The position numbers and the translations under genes were made by a program. The notes under the pieces are model-generated. The model saw only the letters and a program-made list of their open reading frames with translations, was not told the origin of the DNA and did no database searches. Of a stretch of 50,248 bases of DNA, positions 1-7,374 are shown piece by piece (positions within the stretch are counted from its first letter, which is position 1; each line of letters opens with the position of its first letter). This stretch comes from a virus: positions 1 to 50,248 of the IMG/VR virus record IMGVR_UViG_3300035698_012004; one strand, written 5' to 3'.

Positions 1-127
1 ACCGCCTGGGGATTCGCGTGATGTTCCACGCGCCGACTCATTCTGACACGCCCGCCCCCCGCGCCCTCCCATCCCCGGGCGGGCCGGGTGTGGCGGGTTT
101 TTCGTGCAGATAACGGACTCGTACCAA
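1..127. repeat. Contig-end overlap, copy 1
   Basis: Bases 1-127 are identical to 50122-50248. The copy lies in non-coding DNA, and 127 is a standard assembler k-mer, so this most likely marks a closed circular molecule of 50,121 bp rather than a physical direct terminal repeat. Confidence 0.95.
45..102 (+). terminator. Intrinsic terminator between repressor and integrase
   Basis: A GC-rich, self-complementary segment (CCCGCC at 51-56 can pair with GGCGGG at 92-97, with further internal GC pairing) is followed by TTTTT at 98-102. It would stop transcription arriving from the promoter at 50041 before it reaches the integrase. The same sequence is present at 50166-50223. Confidence 0.6.
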
Positions 128-168
128 ATGACGGACCGTCCTCGAAACGTTCTGGCAATCCAATCTAT

Positions 169-193
169 TCCAATCACACTAAGTGTGATTGGA
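169..193. promoter_or_regulatory. Perfect 25-bp dyad upstream of integrase
   Basis: TCCAATCACACT (169-180) is the exact reverse complement of AGTGTGATTGGA (182-193), with a single A at the centre. It sits 56 bp upstream of the integrase ATG. A palindrome this good outside a terminator context suggests a dimeric regulator operator or an excisionase/integrase arm site. The protein that binds it cannot be told from sequence. Confidence 0.6.
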
Positions 194-248
194 CAACACT
201 TCGACCTCGGGCCGCGAGCCCGACGGAGCGGGCGGCCCCCAAGCCGCC

Positions 249-1103
249 ATGATCGCACCGGTCTACACGCTGAGCGAGTTTCTCATCTCGACGTTTACGC
301 CGTCGCGGCTGGGTGTGGCAGACTCCACGCTCTACCAGTACGGGGTGGTGATCCGGGTATTCGAGCGCTGGGCCGGGCGAGAGTTGACCATCTACGACTT
401 GTCCGAAGACCTGCTGCGCCGGTTCCTCTCGGACTACTCCCGCACGGGCGTATCCCCCAGCAGCGTGAACAACAAGCGGCGGCACCTCATCTCCCTCTGG
501 CACTGTGCGGCCGACGAGGGGCTGATCGAGTCGCCGCACACGAGACGTATTCCACGGATGACCGAGCCGGCTCCGATCCCGGAGGCGTGGACGGTCGAGG
601 AAGTGAGCCGGGTGATTGCGGCCTGCCCGGATTGCTGGTGGGAAGCCCTCTGTCTGATTCTCTACGATACTGGAGCGCGCATCTCAGAGGTGCTTGCCCT
701 TACGACCAACGAGTTGCGAGATTCGCACGTCGTTTTCCTCAAGACCAAGCAGAGCAAGCCGAGGCTTTGCGAGCTGCACCAGGACACCTTGACGGCGATC
801 GAGCGAATTCCTTCGGACAGACGACGTGGCCTCGTATTATTCTGGTGGCCATACTCCCGTCGATGGCTCGACGATACGTTCCGTGGGATTTGTCGGAATG
901 CGGATGTTGCGTTTGGTCGTCCTCGCGGTGGCCTGTTCTCGAAAATGCGGAAGACGTCCGGCACGCTTGTAGAAGCCAACGGCGGCAGTGGCGACCATCA
1001 TTTGGGAAATACACGGGCGGTCTTCTTGAAACACTACATGGACCCACGGCAGGGCTTTTCGCAACTGGGCCTATTGCCACGGCCAATACTCGCAAGGGAG
1101 TAG
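249..1103 (+). CDS. int: Tyrosine recombinase / phage integrase
   Basis: A 284-aa tyrosine recombinase that would integrate and excise the prophage. An N-terminal SAM-like core-binding domain (about residues 5-90) precedes the catalytic domain. Visible catalytic elements are the first Arg in DTGARISEVLAL, the Lys in the strand FLKTKQSK, a second Arg in SKMRKTSG and the nucleophilic Tyr in KHYMDP. Two positions are non-standard: box II reads K-x-R rather than H-x-x-R, and the usual LGH reads LGN. I chose ATG 249; an in-frame TTG at 189 would add 20 residues that do not resemble integrase. No clear SD precedes 249. The next gene follows after 6 bases. Confidence 0.85.
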   Translation: MIAPVYTLSEFLISTFTPSRLGVADSTLYQYGVVIRVFERWAGRELTIYDLSEDLLRRFLSDYSRTGVSPSSVNNKRRHLISLWHCAADEGLIESPHTRRIPRMTEPAPIPEAWTVEEVSRVIAACPDCWWEALCLILYDTGARISEVLALTTNELRDSHVVFLKTKQSKPRLCELHQDTLTAIERIPSDRRRGLVLFWWPYSRRWLDDTFRGICRNADVAFGRPRGGLFSKMRKTSGTLVEANGGSGDHHLGNTRAVFLKHYMDPRQGFSQLGLLPRPILARE

Positions 1104-1109
1104 TCAGTG

Positions 1110-1745
1110 ATGACGCCACGAGGGCTACGGAAGACCAACCGCCCGACGTACAGCAGTTGGGCCAGCGTGATTGCCAGGTGCGAGAATCCCGGTCACACAT
1201 CGTATCCAGATTATGGCGGACGCGGCATCCGTATTTGCTCTCGGTGGCGGCAATCGTTTGGGACTTTCCTGGAAGACATGGGCCCCCGGCCATCTCGGCA
1301 TCACAGTATCGGCAGACTCAACAACGATGGGCCATACTCGCCAGAGAATTGTCGCTGGGAGAGTCGTGTCGAGCAACAGGGAAACCGCCGCAACACCGTG
1401 CTGGTGACGTACCAAGACAAGACGCAATGTGTCAGTGCCTGGGCTCGGGAGTTTGGGATCAACGTCTACACCCTATGGGCACGCATCAAGAGCATGGGCA
1501 TCGACAAAGCCATGTCTCAGGAAGGGAAGGCACTCCCTTCCGGCGCTCGTTCGGAGCGGAAACCTCGCGCGCACACTGGGTACAAGGGAGTGTACTGTGT
1601 CAAGGGGCGATTTCGGGCTCAGTTATGCAACGTGAATGCTCGTATTCATTTGGGGTACTTCGCGACACCCGAAGAGGCCGCCAGGGCCTACAACGCAAAA
1701 GCGATCGAACTGTATGGGGAGTTCGCCAAGCTGAATCCGGTATAG
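1110..1745 (+). CDS. HNH endonuclease with C-terminal AP2 domain
   Basis: A 211-aa protein with an N-terminal HNH-type nuclease region (YGGRGI, then HHSIGRLNNDGPYSPENCRW around residues 65-85) and a C-terminal AP2-type DNA-binding domain (YKGVYCVKGRFRAQL, then HLGYFATPEEAARAYN, about residues 155-205). HNH-AP2 proteins are typical free-standing homing endonucleases of phages. ATG 1110 is preferred over GTG 1107 because AAGGGAG lies nine bases upstream of it. It is nearly contiguous with the integrase and probably co-transcribed with it. No intron is evident in either neighbour. Confidence 0.85.
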   Translation: MTPRGLRKTNRPTYSSWASVIARCENPGHTSYPDYGGRGIRICSRWRQSFGTFLEDMGPRPSRHHSIGRLNNDGPYSPENCRWESRVEQQGNRRNTVLVTYQDKTQCVSAWAREFGINVYTLWARIKSMGIDKAMSQEGKALPSGARSERKPRAHTGYKGVYCVKGRFRAQLCNVNARIHLGYFATPEEAARAYNAKAIELYGEFAKLNPV

Positions 1746-1814
1746 ACGAGCTACCGCGACCCGCGGATCACCGGCGAGGGTCAGCTAGCCTTTCTGCCCC
1801 GGCCGACAATCTGA

Positions 1815-1935
1815 GGGAAGGGAGCGGGAAGCGGTCGGTAGACGGTGCTCCGGATGCGTGTCCCCTTGGAGCATGGGGGATGCAAGTCATCCATCTGCCA
1901 ATGTACCCCCCCGCTTCCTTCCCGTTTTTCTTTTT
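1815..1935 (+). ncRNA. RNA module 0: long hairpin ending in a terminator
   Basis: GGGAAGGGAGCGG (1815-1827) pairs with CCGCTTCCTTCCC (1911-1923), 13 bp with one G-U, and is followed by GTTTTTCTTTTT. Inside the closing stem are TGCTCC/GGAGCA and GGATG-CAAGT-CATCC hairpins. The T-tract makes the 3' end a plausible intrinsic terminator for the integrase/HNH operon or for a small RNA. Confidence 0.5.
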
Positions 1936-2037
1936 GCCCCCGGCGGCGTGTTCGCGTCACGCTGGTCTTACTGGAATGACCACAAGGCGTCGGCCAGTAC
2001 ATTGGCTTTGCGGTCGGGATTTATCCGGCTCGGGGGC
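1936..2037 (+). ncRNA. RNA module 1, tRNA-like closing stem and T-arm
   Basis: The 5' GCCCCCG pairs with the 3' CGGGGGC, which is followed by TTT. Internal hairpins include GCGTG-TTCGCGT-CACGC and TGGTC...GACCA. The last hairpin, GTCGG-GATTTAT-CCGGC, abuts the closing strand as a T-arm would. It shares 15 bp at the 5' end and 17 bp at the 3' end with module 2. Confidence 0.4.
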
Positions 2038-2160
2038 TTTCTACTATTCAGCGAAACAGAGACGGCTTGCCGATGCAGCCAACTGTAGATGTGGGACCAG
2101 AATCGGCCGTTACCCCAAGAGGTTCACGCCAGTTACGTCAAGACTGGCACTTTACGAACA

Positions 2161-2307
2161 GCCCCCGGCGGCGTGGACAGTGACACGCCCGAGATGTAGC
2201 ACCCTCGGCACCAGCACAGAGCGGCACGGTGCCGAGGCTTTGGCAATCTTGCGCCCAAAGTGTACCGCTCGATCAATGGGAAGCCGGTGTAATTCCGGCT
2301 CGGGGGC
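2161..2307 (+). ncRNA. RNA module 2, paralogue of module 1
   Basis: It starts with GCCCCCGGCGGCGTG (identical to 1936-1950) and ends with TCCGGCTCGGGGGCTTT (2294-2310, identical to 2024-2040). Internal hairpins include GGCGTG-GACAGTGA-CACGCC and CCGAG...CTCGG. The final arm, GCCGG-TGTAATT-CCGGC, has a 5-bp stem and a 7-nt loop. The middle is longer and unrelated to module 1, so only the ends are conserved. Confidence 0.4.
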
Positions 2308-2327
2308 TTTTCACCTTATCCAGCGGC

Positions 2328-2424
2328 GGGCCTGGTTGGCGAACAGGAGCGTACGATCCTGCTTAGCCATTGGCAAAAGCATCGGGGAACTCCGGTGCAA
2401 CGGGTTCAATTCCCGTCAGGTCCA
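2328..2424 (+). ncRNA. RNA module 3, tRNA-like with consensus T-arm
   Basis: GGGCCTG (2328-2334) pairs over 7 bp with CAGGTCC (2417-2423), followed by an A as discriminator. A textbook T-arm, ACGGG-TTCAATT-CCCGT (2400-2416), precedes the 3' strand. Other arms are CAGGA...TCCTG (2344-2361), TGCTT...AAGCA and a 7-bp GCATCGG/CCGGTGC hairpin with a 6-nt loop. No arm offers a normal 7-nt anticodon loop, so I do not call it a functional tRNA. Confidence 0.4.
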
Positions 2425-2601
2425 CTTACCGAGGTCGCGCGTCACAAGTCTGGCAGCCTCGATTTCTACGGGTACGCCGTCAGAGCCCGCCAAGCGGCTA
2501 GGCCAGCCCGCGCTTTCTCCTACAAAACCCGCTGGCTTATTTCGTTGCACGCTCCCTGCAAGGCCGATCGGCGGCGGGGGTATTTCTATGGAGGAAATTC
2601 A

Positions 2602-2913
2602 ATGACCAGCGTAACCATGTATGAGATCGAGTACCCCTGGGAGTTGGACGGCGACGTCCGGTTGACGGGGACCGCCCGCGTGACCTTCGAGTTTCACGCG
2701 AACGAGGACGTCGACATTATCCGGGTGCTCGCCCCCGATCTTCAATTGTACGGAAGCGACTTCGATGGGCCGTTATCCCGTACGCCGATCGCGCTTGCCC
2801 CGATGGCGGCGGTCGGCCTGGGACGTGTAATCGAGGTGCTCCGGAACGAAGAGATCCTGGCGTTGTGCCTCGAACGGGGGCGAGAGGCTACGGCAATCAC
2901 GGCAATGGACTAG
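2602..2913 (+). CDS. Hypothetical protein, 103 aa
   Basis: A small acidic protein that I do not recognise. The first half is beta-strand-like (SVTMYEIEYPWELD, then TGTARVTFEFHANE) and the C-terminal third is helical (RVIEVLRNEEILALCLER). The start is set by GGAGG at 2590-2594, 7 bases before the ATG. It is the first gene after the RNA array and opens the rightward replication operon; the next gene starts 12 bases downstream. Confidence 0.75.
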   Translation: MTSVTMYEIEYPWELDGDVRLTGTARVTFEFHANEDVDIIRVLAPDLQLYGSDFDGPLSRTPIALAPMAAVGLGRVIEVLRNEEILALCLERGREATAITAMD

Positions 2914-2925
2914 GGAGGGTGTGTG

Positions 2926-3294
2926 ATGATAAGCCACCAGAGAGCCCGACGATTCGTCGAGTGGGTAGATCGCGTTTCTGATGAGCCGGTGCTTCGGATC
3001 GCAGTTACCGAACGGGCCTTGACCGGCGAGATTCTGGGCATCGCGATTGACTGCGAACACAGAGGGTTCGGCATGGGGTGCCAAGTTCGGTCCCCGTTCA
3101 GCGAAGGACTCGTCTCATGGAGCGACATTGACGGGCAACCATACTGGACGGCATGGGATGACCAATCGTCTTCGCAAGGCTCGTTACGCACCCGATGGAT
3201 TTCCCGCGACGAGCTTGTGGACGGTGCGACCGAGCCCGTCGACTTCCCCGCCGAGGTCGACCCGGTGGCGGCGATGGGGAGGGGAGGGGCATGA
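2926..3294 (+). CDS. Hypothetical protein, 122 aa
   Basis: No family recognised. The protein contains WVDRVSDEPVLRIAV and a Trp-rich middle (SWSDIDGQPYWTAWDD). GGGAGGG lies six bases before ATG 2926, so this start is preferred to GTG 2923. Its stop overlaps the SNF2-ATPase start (ATGA), so the two are translationally coupled. Confidence 0.75.
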   Translation: MISHQRARRFVEWVDRVSDEPVLRIAVTERALTGEILGIAIDCEHRGFGMGCQVRSPFSEGLVSWSDIDGQPYWTAWDDQSSSQGSLRTRWISRDELVDGATEPVDFPAEVDPVAAMGRGGA

Positions 3295-5036
3295 CCATCA
3301 CCCTCAGCCGTGCCCGCGTCGCGGGCAGCCGGATCGTATTCCGGGGAGAGCCCACCCCGGACCTCGTCGCGTTCTACCGGTCTCTCCCCCGGGCGGCCGA
3401 GACGCTGTGTTGTCCGGCCTGCCGGTCCGGCAACACCTACACGGTGCCCGGCGTGGCCGCGTTGCTAGGCGTCAAGGGGCTCTGCTGCCGCGACTGCGGT
3501 CGCAAGTTCACGGTCGCCCAAAGCCAGTCTTCCGCCTGGGCCTGTGACGCGACGCCGGGGGCCGCCTGGCGGATTATGGGGCAGTCGGGGATCGACGATC
3601 AGGATGGGATACCGCCACTGGCCGAGAAGCTCCAGGGCGTGCTCGACCCTTGCCGGATCGAGACGGGTCAACCGGCGATCCGGAGGACCGACGCCTGGGA
3701 CCACCAGGTCGAGGCGTATCGGTTCGCGCTGCCGCGCCCGGCAACGCTGCTGGAAATGGGGATGGGGACGGGGAAAACGAAGGTCGCCATCGACCTGGCG
3801 GCGAACTGGGGATGCGAACGGGTGCTCGTGCTTTGTCCTAAGTCGGTTATGGACGTGTGGGAGCACGAGATCGGGGTCCACGCTGCCCATGCACCACGAT
3901 TGCTTGTGCTGCACAAAGGCTCCGTCAAGAAGAAAATGGAAGCGGCAGACCAGTGGTTGGACTGGGCCGGTCCTGCCGTCATCGTCCTCAACTACGAGGC
4001 CGCCCGGGCGAGTGCATTCGCCGAGTGGAGCCTGGCACAGCAGTGGGATCTGGTGATCCTGGATGAGTCGCATCAAGGGAAGGCGCCTGCAAGCGTCACG
4101 GCCCGCTACCTGGAAAAGCTAGGCCGTAGAGCAACCCGGCGGCTCTGTCTTACGGGCACCCCGATGCCAAACGGACCGTTGGATATCTTCTCCCAGCTCC
4201 GCTTTCTCGACCCAGGTTTGTTCGGCACGTCGTTCTGTTGGTTCCGCGATCACTACGCGACGATGGGCGGATACGAGGAGCGGGAGATCGTCGCCTATCG
4301 GAACGTCGACGAGATGCAACGGCTGATGTCGCTGATCACGTTCCGCTGTGGCGACGAGGTGCTTGACCTGCCGCCGGTGCAGGATCACTACCGTCGGTTT
4401 GACCTGTGCGCCAAGGCGCGGAAGCACTACAACGAGCTGGAGACCGAACTGGTGACGGAGATCGACGCGGGCGAGGTGACGTGCGCGAACGCGCTGGTGC
4501 GGTTGTTGCGGTTGCAGCAGATCACGAGCGGGTATCTGGCCGTCGAGGGCAGCCCGCCCGAGTCAATCGACACCGGCAAGGCTACCCTGCTCGCCGAGCT
4601 CCTCGAGGATATTGGCCCCGATGAGCGCGTCGTCGTCGCCTGCAAATTCCTGCACGACCTCGACGTGGTCCGTCAGGTTGCCGATGCACTCGGCCGGGGG
4701 TACGGCGAGATCAGCGGGCGATACAACGATTACCGGGCATGGAAAGCCGGGCACTTTGACGCAAAGCCGTGCAACGTCCTCGGCACCCAGATCCAAGCGG
4801 GATCGCTCGGTATCGACCTGAGTGAGGCCCGCTACGCGATCGCGTACAGCGTGGGCTTTTCCCTGGGCGACTGGCTCCAATGGCGAAAACGGACCGACCG
4901 GCCCGGCCAGACGCGGGGCGTTCACTACTACCATCTGATCGGCCGGGACACGGTCGATGAGGCCGTGTACGGGGCGTTGCGAAAGAAGCAGCAGGTCGTT
5001 GAGGCCGTCTTGAGTGGTCTAACAAAGGGAGATTGA
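3291..5036 (+). CDS. SNF2-family DEAD/H ATPase with N-terminal zinc finger
   Basis: A 581-aa superfamily 2 DNA translocase of the SNF2 type used by many phages in replication or recombination. Visible motifs: CPAC...CRDC zinc-binding cluster (residues 41-69); Walker A GMGTGKT (about 157-163); motif II LDESH near residue 258; motif III LTGTPMPNG; motif V AGSLGIDLSEA; motif VI QWRKRTDRPGQ, ending in the typical DTVDEAVYGALRKKQ helix. The zinc cluster before the ATPase is an unusual addition that may direct DNA or partner binding. ATG 3291 follows a run of GGGGAGGGG. In-frame sequence from 3195 is probably not translated because it overlaps the preceding gene. Confidence 0.9.
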   Translation: MTITLSRARVAGSRIVFRGEPTPDLVAFYRSLPRAAETLCCPACRSGNTYTVPGVAALLGVKGLCCRDCGRKFTVAQSQSSAWACDATPGAAWRIMGQSGIDDQDGIPPLAEKLQGVLDPCRIETGQPAIRRTDAWDHQVEAYRFALPRPATLLEMGMGTGKTKVAIDLAANWGCERVLVLCPKSVMDVWEHEIGVHAAHAPRLLVLHKGSVKKKMEAADQWLDWAGPAVIVLNYEAARASAFAEWSLAQQWDLVILDESHQGKAPASVTARYLEKLGRRATRRLCLTGTPMPNGPLDIFSQLRFLDPGLFGTSFCWFRDHYATMGGYEEREIVAYRNVDEMQRLMSLITFRCGDEVLDLPPVQDHYRRFDLCAKARKHYNELETELVTEIDAGEVTCANALVRLLRLQQITSGYLAVEGSPPESIDTGKATLLAELLEDIGPDERVVVACKFLHDLDVVRQVADALGRGYGEISGRYNDYRAWKAGHFDAKPCNVLGTQIQAGSLGIDLSEARYAIAYSVGFSLGDWLQWRKRTDRPGQTRGVHYYHLIGRDTVDEAVYGALRKKQQVVEAVLSGLTKGD

Positions 5037-5038
5037 GA

Positions 5039-5275
5039 ATGTTGCAAATTGATTTGGATGCCCAGGGACGAGCGGTGAGACTGGTGCTCAGGGCGAAGGA
5101 GAAGCAGGCCCTGCACATCGCCGTCGAGGTGGCGAAGGCAGCGGCGCACAACCTCGGGGACAAGAACGCGGCGCCCCTGATCGAGCCGCTGGAACTGCTG
5201 GCCGAAACCTATGCACCATCACCCACGGTCGCAGAAGAGGAAGAGGAGGGCACCCCCGATGGCGACGGCAACTGA
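5039..5275 (+). CDS. Hypothetical protein, 78 aa, acidic tail
   Basis: A helical protein (EKQALHIAVEVAKAAAHNL) ending in a run of Glu and Asp. AAGGGAGA ends six bases before ATG 5039, 2 bases after the SNF2 stop. It overlaps the next gene by 17 bases. Function unknown; its position suggests a small accessory to the SNF2 ATPase. Confidence 0.75.
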   Translation: MLQIDLDAQGRAVRLVLRAKEKQALHIAVEVAKAAAHNLGDKNAAPLIEPLELLAETYAPSPTVAEEEEEGTPDGDGN

Positions 5276-5675
5276 GCTCGACCTGGTCGGCCAGTACATC
5301 GAGCTGCACGATCGTCAGGCCCAGCTCGAGGCCGACCTGAAAGCGGTCAAGGCGGAGATCGAGACGGCGAACGAGGCCCTCATTGAAGAGTGGGCCGAGG
5401 CCGGTACGTCGCAGATCGTGCGACACGGGCGGACCGTCAAGCTGTGCGCCTCCTGGACGGAGTTTCACTGCTGGAAGGGCAAGGGGGTTAAAACCCCTGC
5501 ACTCTGCGAGGCGCTTATCGAAGCCGGATTGCCCCGCCTCGTCAAGCAAGAGCCGTCCTGCGACACGAGCAAGCTCAAGTCGCAGGTCTGGGAGTGGACC
5601 AAGGAAGGGGAGGTCCCCGAGGGGCTGCTGTCCTTGCTTGACGTGGGGGTCACCCCGAAAGTGAGGGTGAAATGA
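5259..5675 (+). CDS. Hypothetical phage protein with N-terminal coiled coil
   Basis: A 138-aa protein. Residues 10-50 form a likely coiled coil (ELHDRQAQLEADLKAVKAEI); the remainder contains CASWTEFHCWKGKGVKTP and ends basic (KVRVK). ATG 5259 has AGGAGGG eight bases upstream. This layout is common among phage early proteins of unknown role. The stop overlaps the next start (ATGA). Confidence 0.75.
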   Translation: MATATELDLVGQYIELHDRQAQLEADLKAVKAEIETANEALIEEWAEAGTSQIVRHGRTVKLCASWTEFHCWKGKGVKTPALCEALIEAGLPRLVKQEPSCDTSKLKSQVWEWTKEGEVPEGLLSLLDVGVTPKVRVK

Positions 5676-5845
5676 GACTCCGCGTTGCTCGCAAGGTACT
5701 GAAGCGATCCGACTACCATTCGTACCGCGGTTCTACCCTCCACCGGGCATTGCATCGCACGCGGCGGGAAACAGCCGAAGTCAACCGCTGGTGGAGATGG
5801 GTTACCTGGGCCCGCTGGGACGGGCCTGCGTTTCTTTTGACCTAG
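5672..5845 (+). CDS. Small basic Trp-rich protein, 57 aa
   Basis: ATG overlaps the previous stop (ATGA), with GAGGGTGA just upstream. The product is strongly basic with many Arg and a Trp-rich C-terminus (NRWWRWVTWARWDGP). No family recognised; a nucleic-acid-binding peptide is plausible from composition. Confidence 0.6.
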   Translation: MRLRVARKVLKRSDYHSYRGSTLHRALHRTRRETAEVNRWWRWVTWARWDGPAFLLT

Positions 5846-5863
5846 CAATGAGGAAGTTCGGAA

Positions 5864-6367
5864 ATGAACTGTCCATCCTGCGGAAGCGCGGAGGTCCACT
5901 GCGAGCACACCGAATCTGGTAGCGCCTACATCCTGTGCCGTCGGTGCCGGATGCGGGGGCCCGTGCGATCCGAGATCCACGGGGCTACCGCGAGCTTCGC
6001 GGAGTTGACGACGCGAGGCCAAGAGAATGAGATTTGGGATCGCCTCACCAGCTTCATCGACGTGACCGATGAGGCGATCTTCAAGGACCGAAGCGGGCTA
6101 CTCAGCAGGGCGATCTTCGAGGGCCGAAGCGAGTTACTCAACAAAATGGCCAACTGTTATTTGGAATTGCACGCAGCAGTCGGCGAGAAGGCCCTTCAGA
6201 AACTACGTGCCTACGTCGACGCCCACGGTGGGCTCGACGCTGTTTGTTCCAATCACAAGGAGTCCGATCATGGCGAACGACCTGGTACCGTTGACCCAAA
6301 AAGACTGGCCGGCCCTGAACCCGGGGAACCCGACGCTGGCGTTGCTCCGAGAGAACCTGGGGAATGA
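5864..6367 (+). CDS. Zinc-ribbon protein (Lar-like N-terminus)
   Basis: A 167-aa protein opening with CPSCGS...CRRCRMRGP, a zinc ribbon of the kind seen in phage Lar restriction-alleviation proteins, followed by a helical region (DRLTSFIDVTDEAIFKD, then KALQKLRAYVDAHGG). Residues 74-93 hold a short repeated unit (FKDRSGLLSRA / FEGRSELLNKM). The last 32 codons overlap the next gene in another frame, so the C-terminus may be longer than functionally needed. The Lar similarity rests on the ribbon pattern only. Confidence 0.65.
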   Translation: MNCPSCGSAEVHCEHTESGSAYILCRRCRMRGPVRSEIHGATASFAELTTRGQENEIWDRLTSFIDVTDEAIFKDRSGLLSRAIFEGRSELLNKMANCYLELHAAVGEKALQKLRAYVDAHGGLDAVCSNHKESDHGERPGTVDPKRLAGPEPGEPDAGVAPREPGE

Positions 6368-7007
6368 ACCCATCACCGCGTCCGAGCTGCCCCGCGTGCG
6401 GATGCCGACCAGCGGGGCGACGTCTTGGATCGTCACCAATGCCCTCGGCGACCAGAGCGTCCCGAGACTGGAAGGCGTGATCCTCTATACGGCTCGGCGG
6501 CGGGCGTACTGGCCCAGCCCCGATCCGACCGGCGATCCGCCGGACTGCGGGAGCTTCGACTGCGTGACGGGGCACGGGACGCCCGGCGGCGACTGTGCCG
6601 CCTGTCCATGCAACCAGTGGGGCTCGGCCATCAAGTCGGGAGGCGGCCGCGGCCGGGGGAAAGCCTGCAAGGAAGGCCGGTTGATCTTGCTCCTGCCCAA
6701 AGGCGAGTCGCTGCCCCTCGTGCTGGTCGTGTCGCCCGGCTCGCTGGCGCCGATCCGCAACTACCTTGCGCAGCTTGCCGCGGGCGGGTGCCGCTACTAC
6801 GAGGTGGTGACCGAGCTGGGGCTGACCCCGGACAAAAACCGCGACGGAATCGCCTACGCCAAGCTGGCCCCCCGGATGCTTGGACGGCTCGACGCGAAGT
6901 CGACGAAGGCCGTGGCGGGGATCGCCGAATCGTACACGGCTGCACTGGCCGCGTTCCAGGTCCAGAATGCCGACGTGGCCGGCGAGACGACCACGGTGGA
7001 GGTGTAG
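6270..7007 (+). CDS. Conserved phage protein with Cys cluster, SSB-like?
   Basis: A 245-aa protein. The centre carries CAACPCNQWGSAIK, then GRGKACKEGRLILLLP, a pattern I associate with phage proteins near single-strand-binding and recombination genes. The Cys cluster could bind zinc. ATG 6270 is set by AAGGAG seven bases upstream. Placement between the SNF2 ATPase and the primase fits a DNA-metabolism role, but a binding activity is inference. Confidence 0.65.
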   Translation: MANDLVPLTQKDWPALNPGNPTLALLRENLGNEPITASELPRVRMPTSGATSWIVTNALGDQSVPRLEGVILYTARRRAYWPSPDPTGDPPDCGSFDCVTGHGTPGGDCAACPCNQWGSAIKSGGGRGRGKACKEGRLILLLPKGESLPLVLVVSPGSLAPIRNYLAQLAAGGCRYYEVVTELGLTPDKNRDGIAYAKLAPRMLGRLDAKSTKAVAGIAESYTAALAAFQVQNADVAGETTTVEV

Positions 7008-7008
7008 C

Positions 7009-7374
7009 ATGGCCAAATACCGCTGTGAATACCGGTACACGATCCCCTACGGGCAGCCGAGGCACACCTGGATAGTGATCGGCGCCAAAGGCGGCCTGCA
7101 CTTGCACATCACCGACATAGTCGAAGACAAGCCGGTAGAGCGATACTCCGGGGGTATCGAAATGCACTGGCGATACCCGCCTCCCTCCATGGCCGACCAG
7201 GCACCGACGCACGATTTTTGCCAGATACTCCATTGCCCATGTTGGCACGACGGATCGTCAATTGCGGTGACGGAGTACTGGATTCCGTTCTGGCAAACCA
7301 GTCCAAACAACCACGAGAGGATGTTTGAGGCGTTAGCATTCGAGCTGCAAACTCATTGCGAGACCGTCGAATGA
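7009..7374 (+). CDS. Hypothetical protein, 121 aa
   Basis: Beta-rich N-terminus (YRCEYRYTIPYGQPRHTW, then GGLHLHITDI), with a Cys/His-containing middle (CQILHCPCWHDG). No family recognised. GGTGGAGG lies just upstream. The stop overlaps the next start (ATGA). Confidence 0.7.
   Translation: MAKYRCEYRYTIPYGQPRHTWIVIGAKGGLHLHITDIVEDKPVERYSGGIEMHWRYPPPSMADQAPTHDFCQILHCPCWHDGSSIAVTEYWIPFWQTSPNNHERMFEALAFELQTHCETVE

Larger units (their letters stand above)
1746..2601 (+). ncRNA. Gene-free 856-bp stretch, array of structured RNA modules
   Basis: No convincing ORF with an RBS occurs between the AP2/HNH gene and the ORF at 2602. The stretch is packed with nested inverted repeats that resolve by eye into at least four closed modules (listed separately), two of them sharing both 5' and 3' end sequences. 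Three end in a 5-bp stem with a 7-nt loop directly before the closing strand, as a tRNA T-arm does. A large ornate phage RNA, a degenerate tRNA cluster or several small RNAs are all possible. Folding was judged by eye only. Confidence 0.45.

Noticed and set aside
104-2605. 833-codon ORF on the plus strand
   Set aside because: Shadow of the integrase and HNH/AP2 genes and of the RNA array; composition (Arg/Pro/Ser-rich) and lack of an RBS mark it as non-coding.
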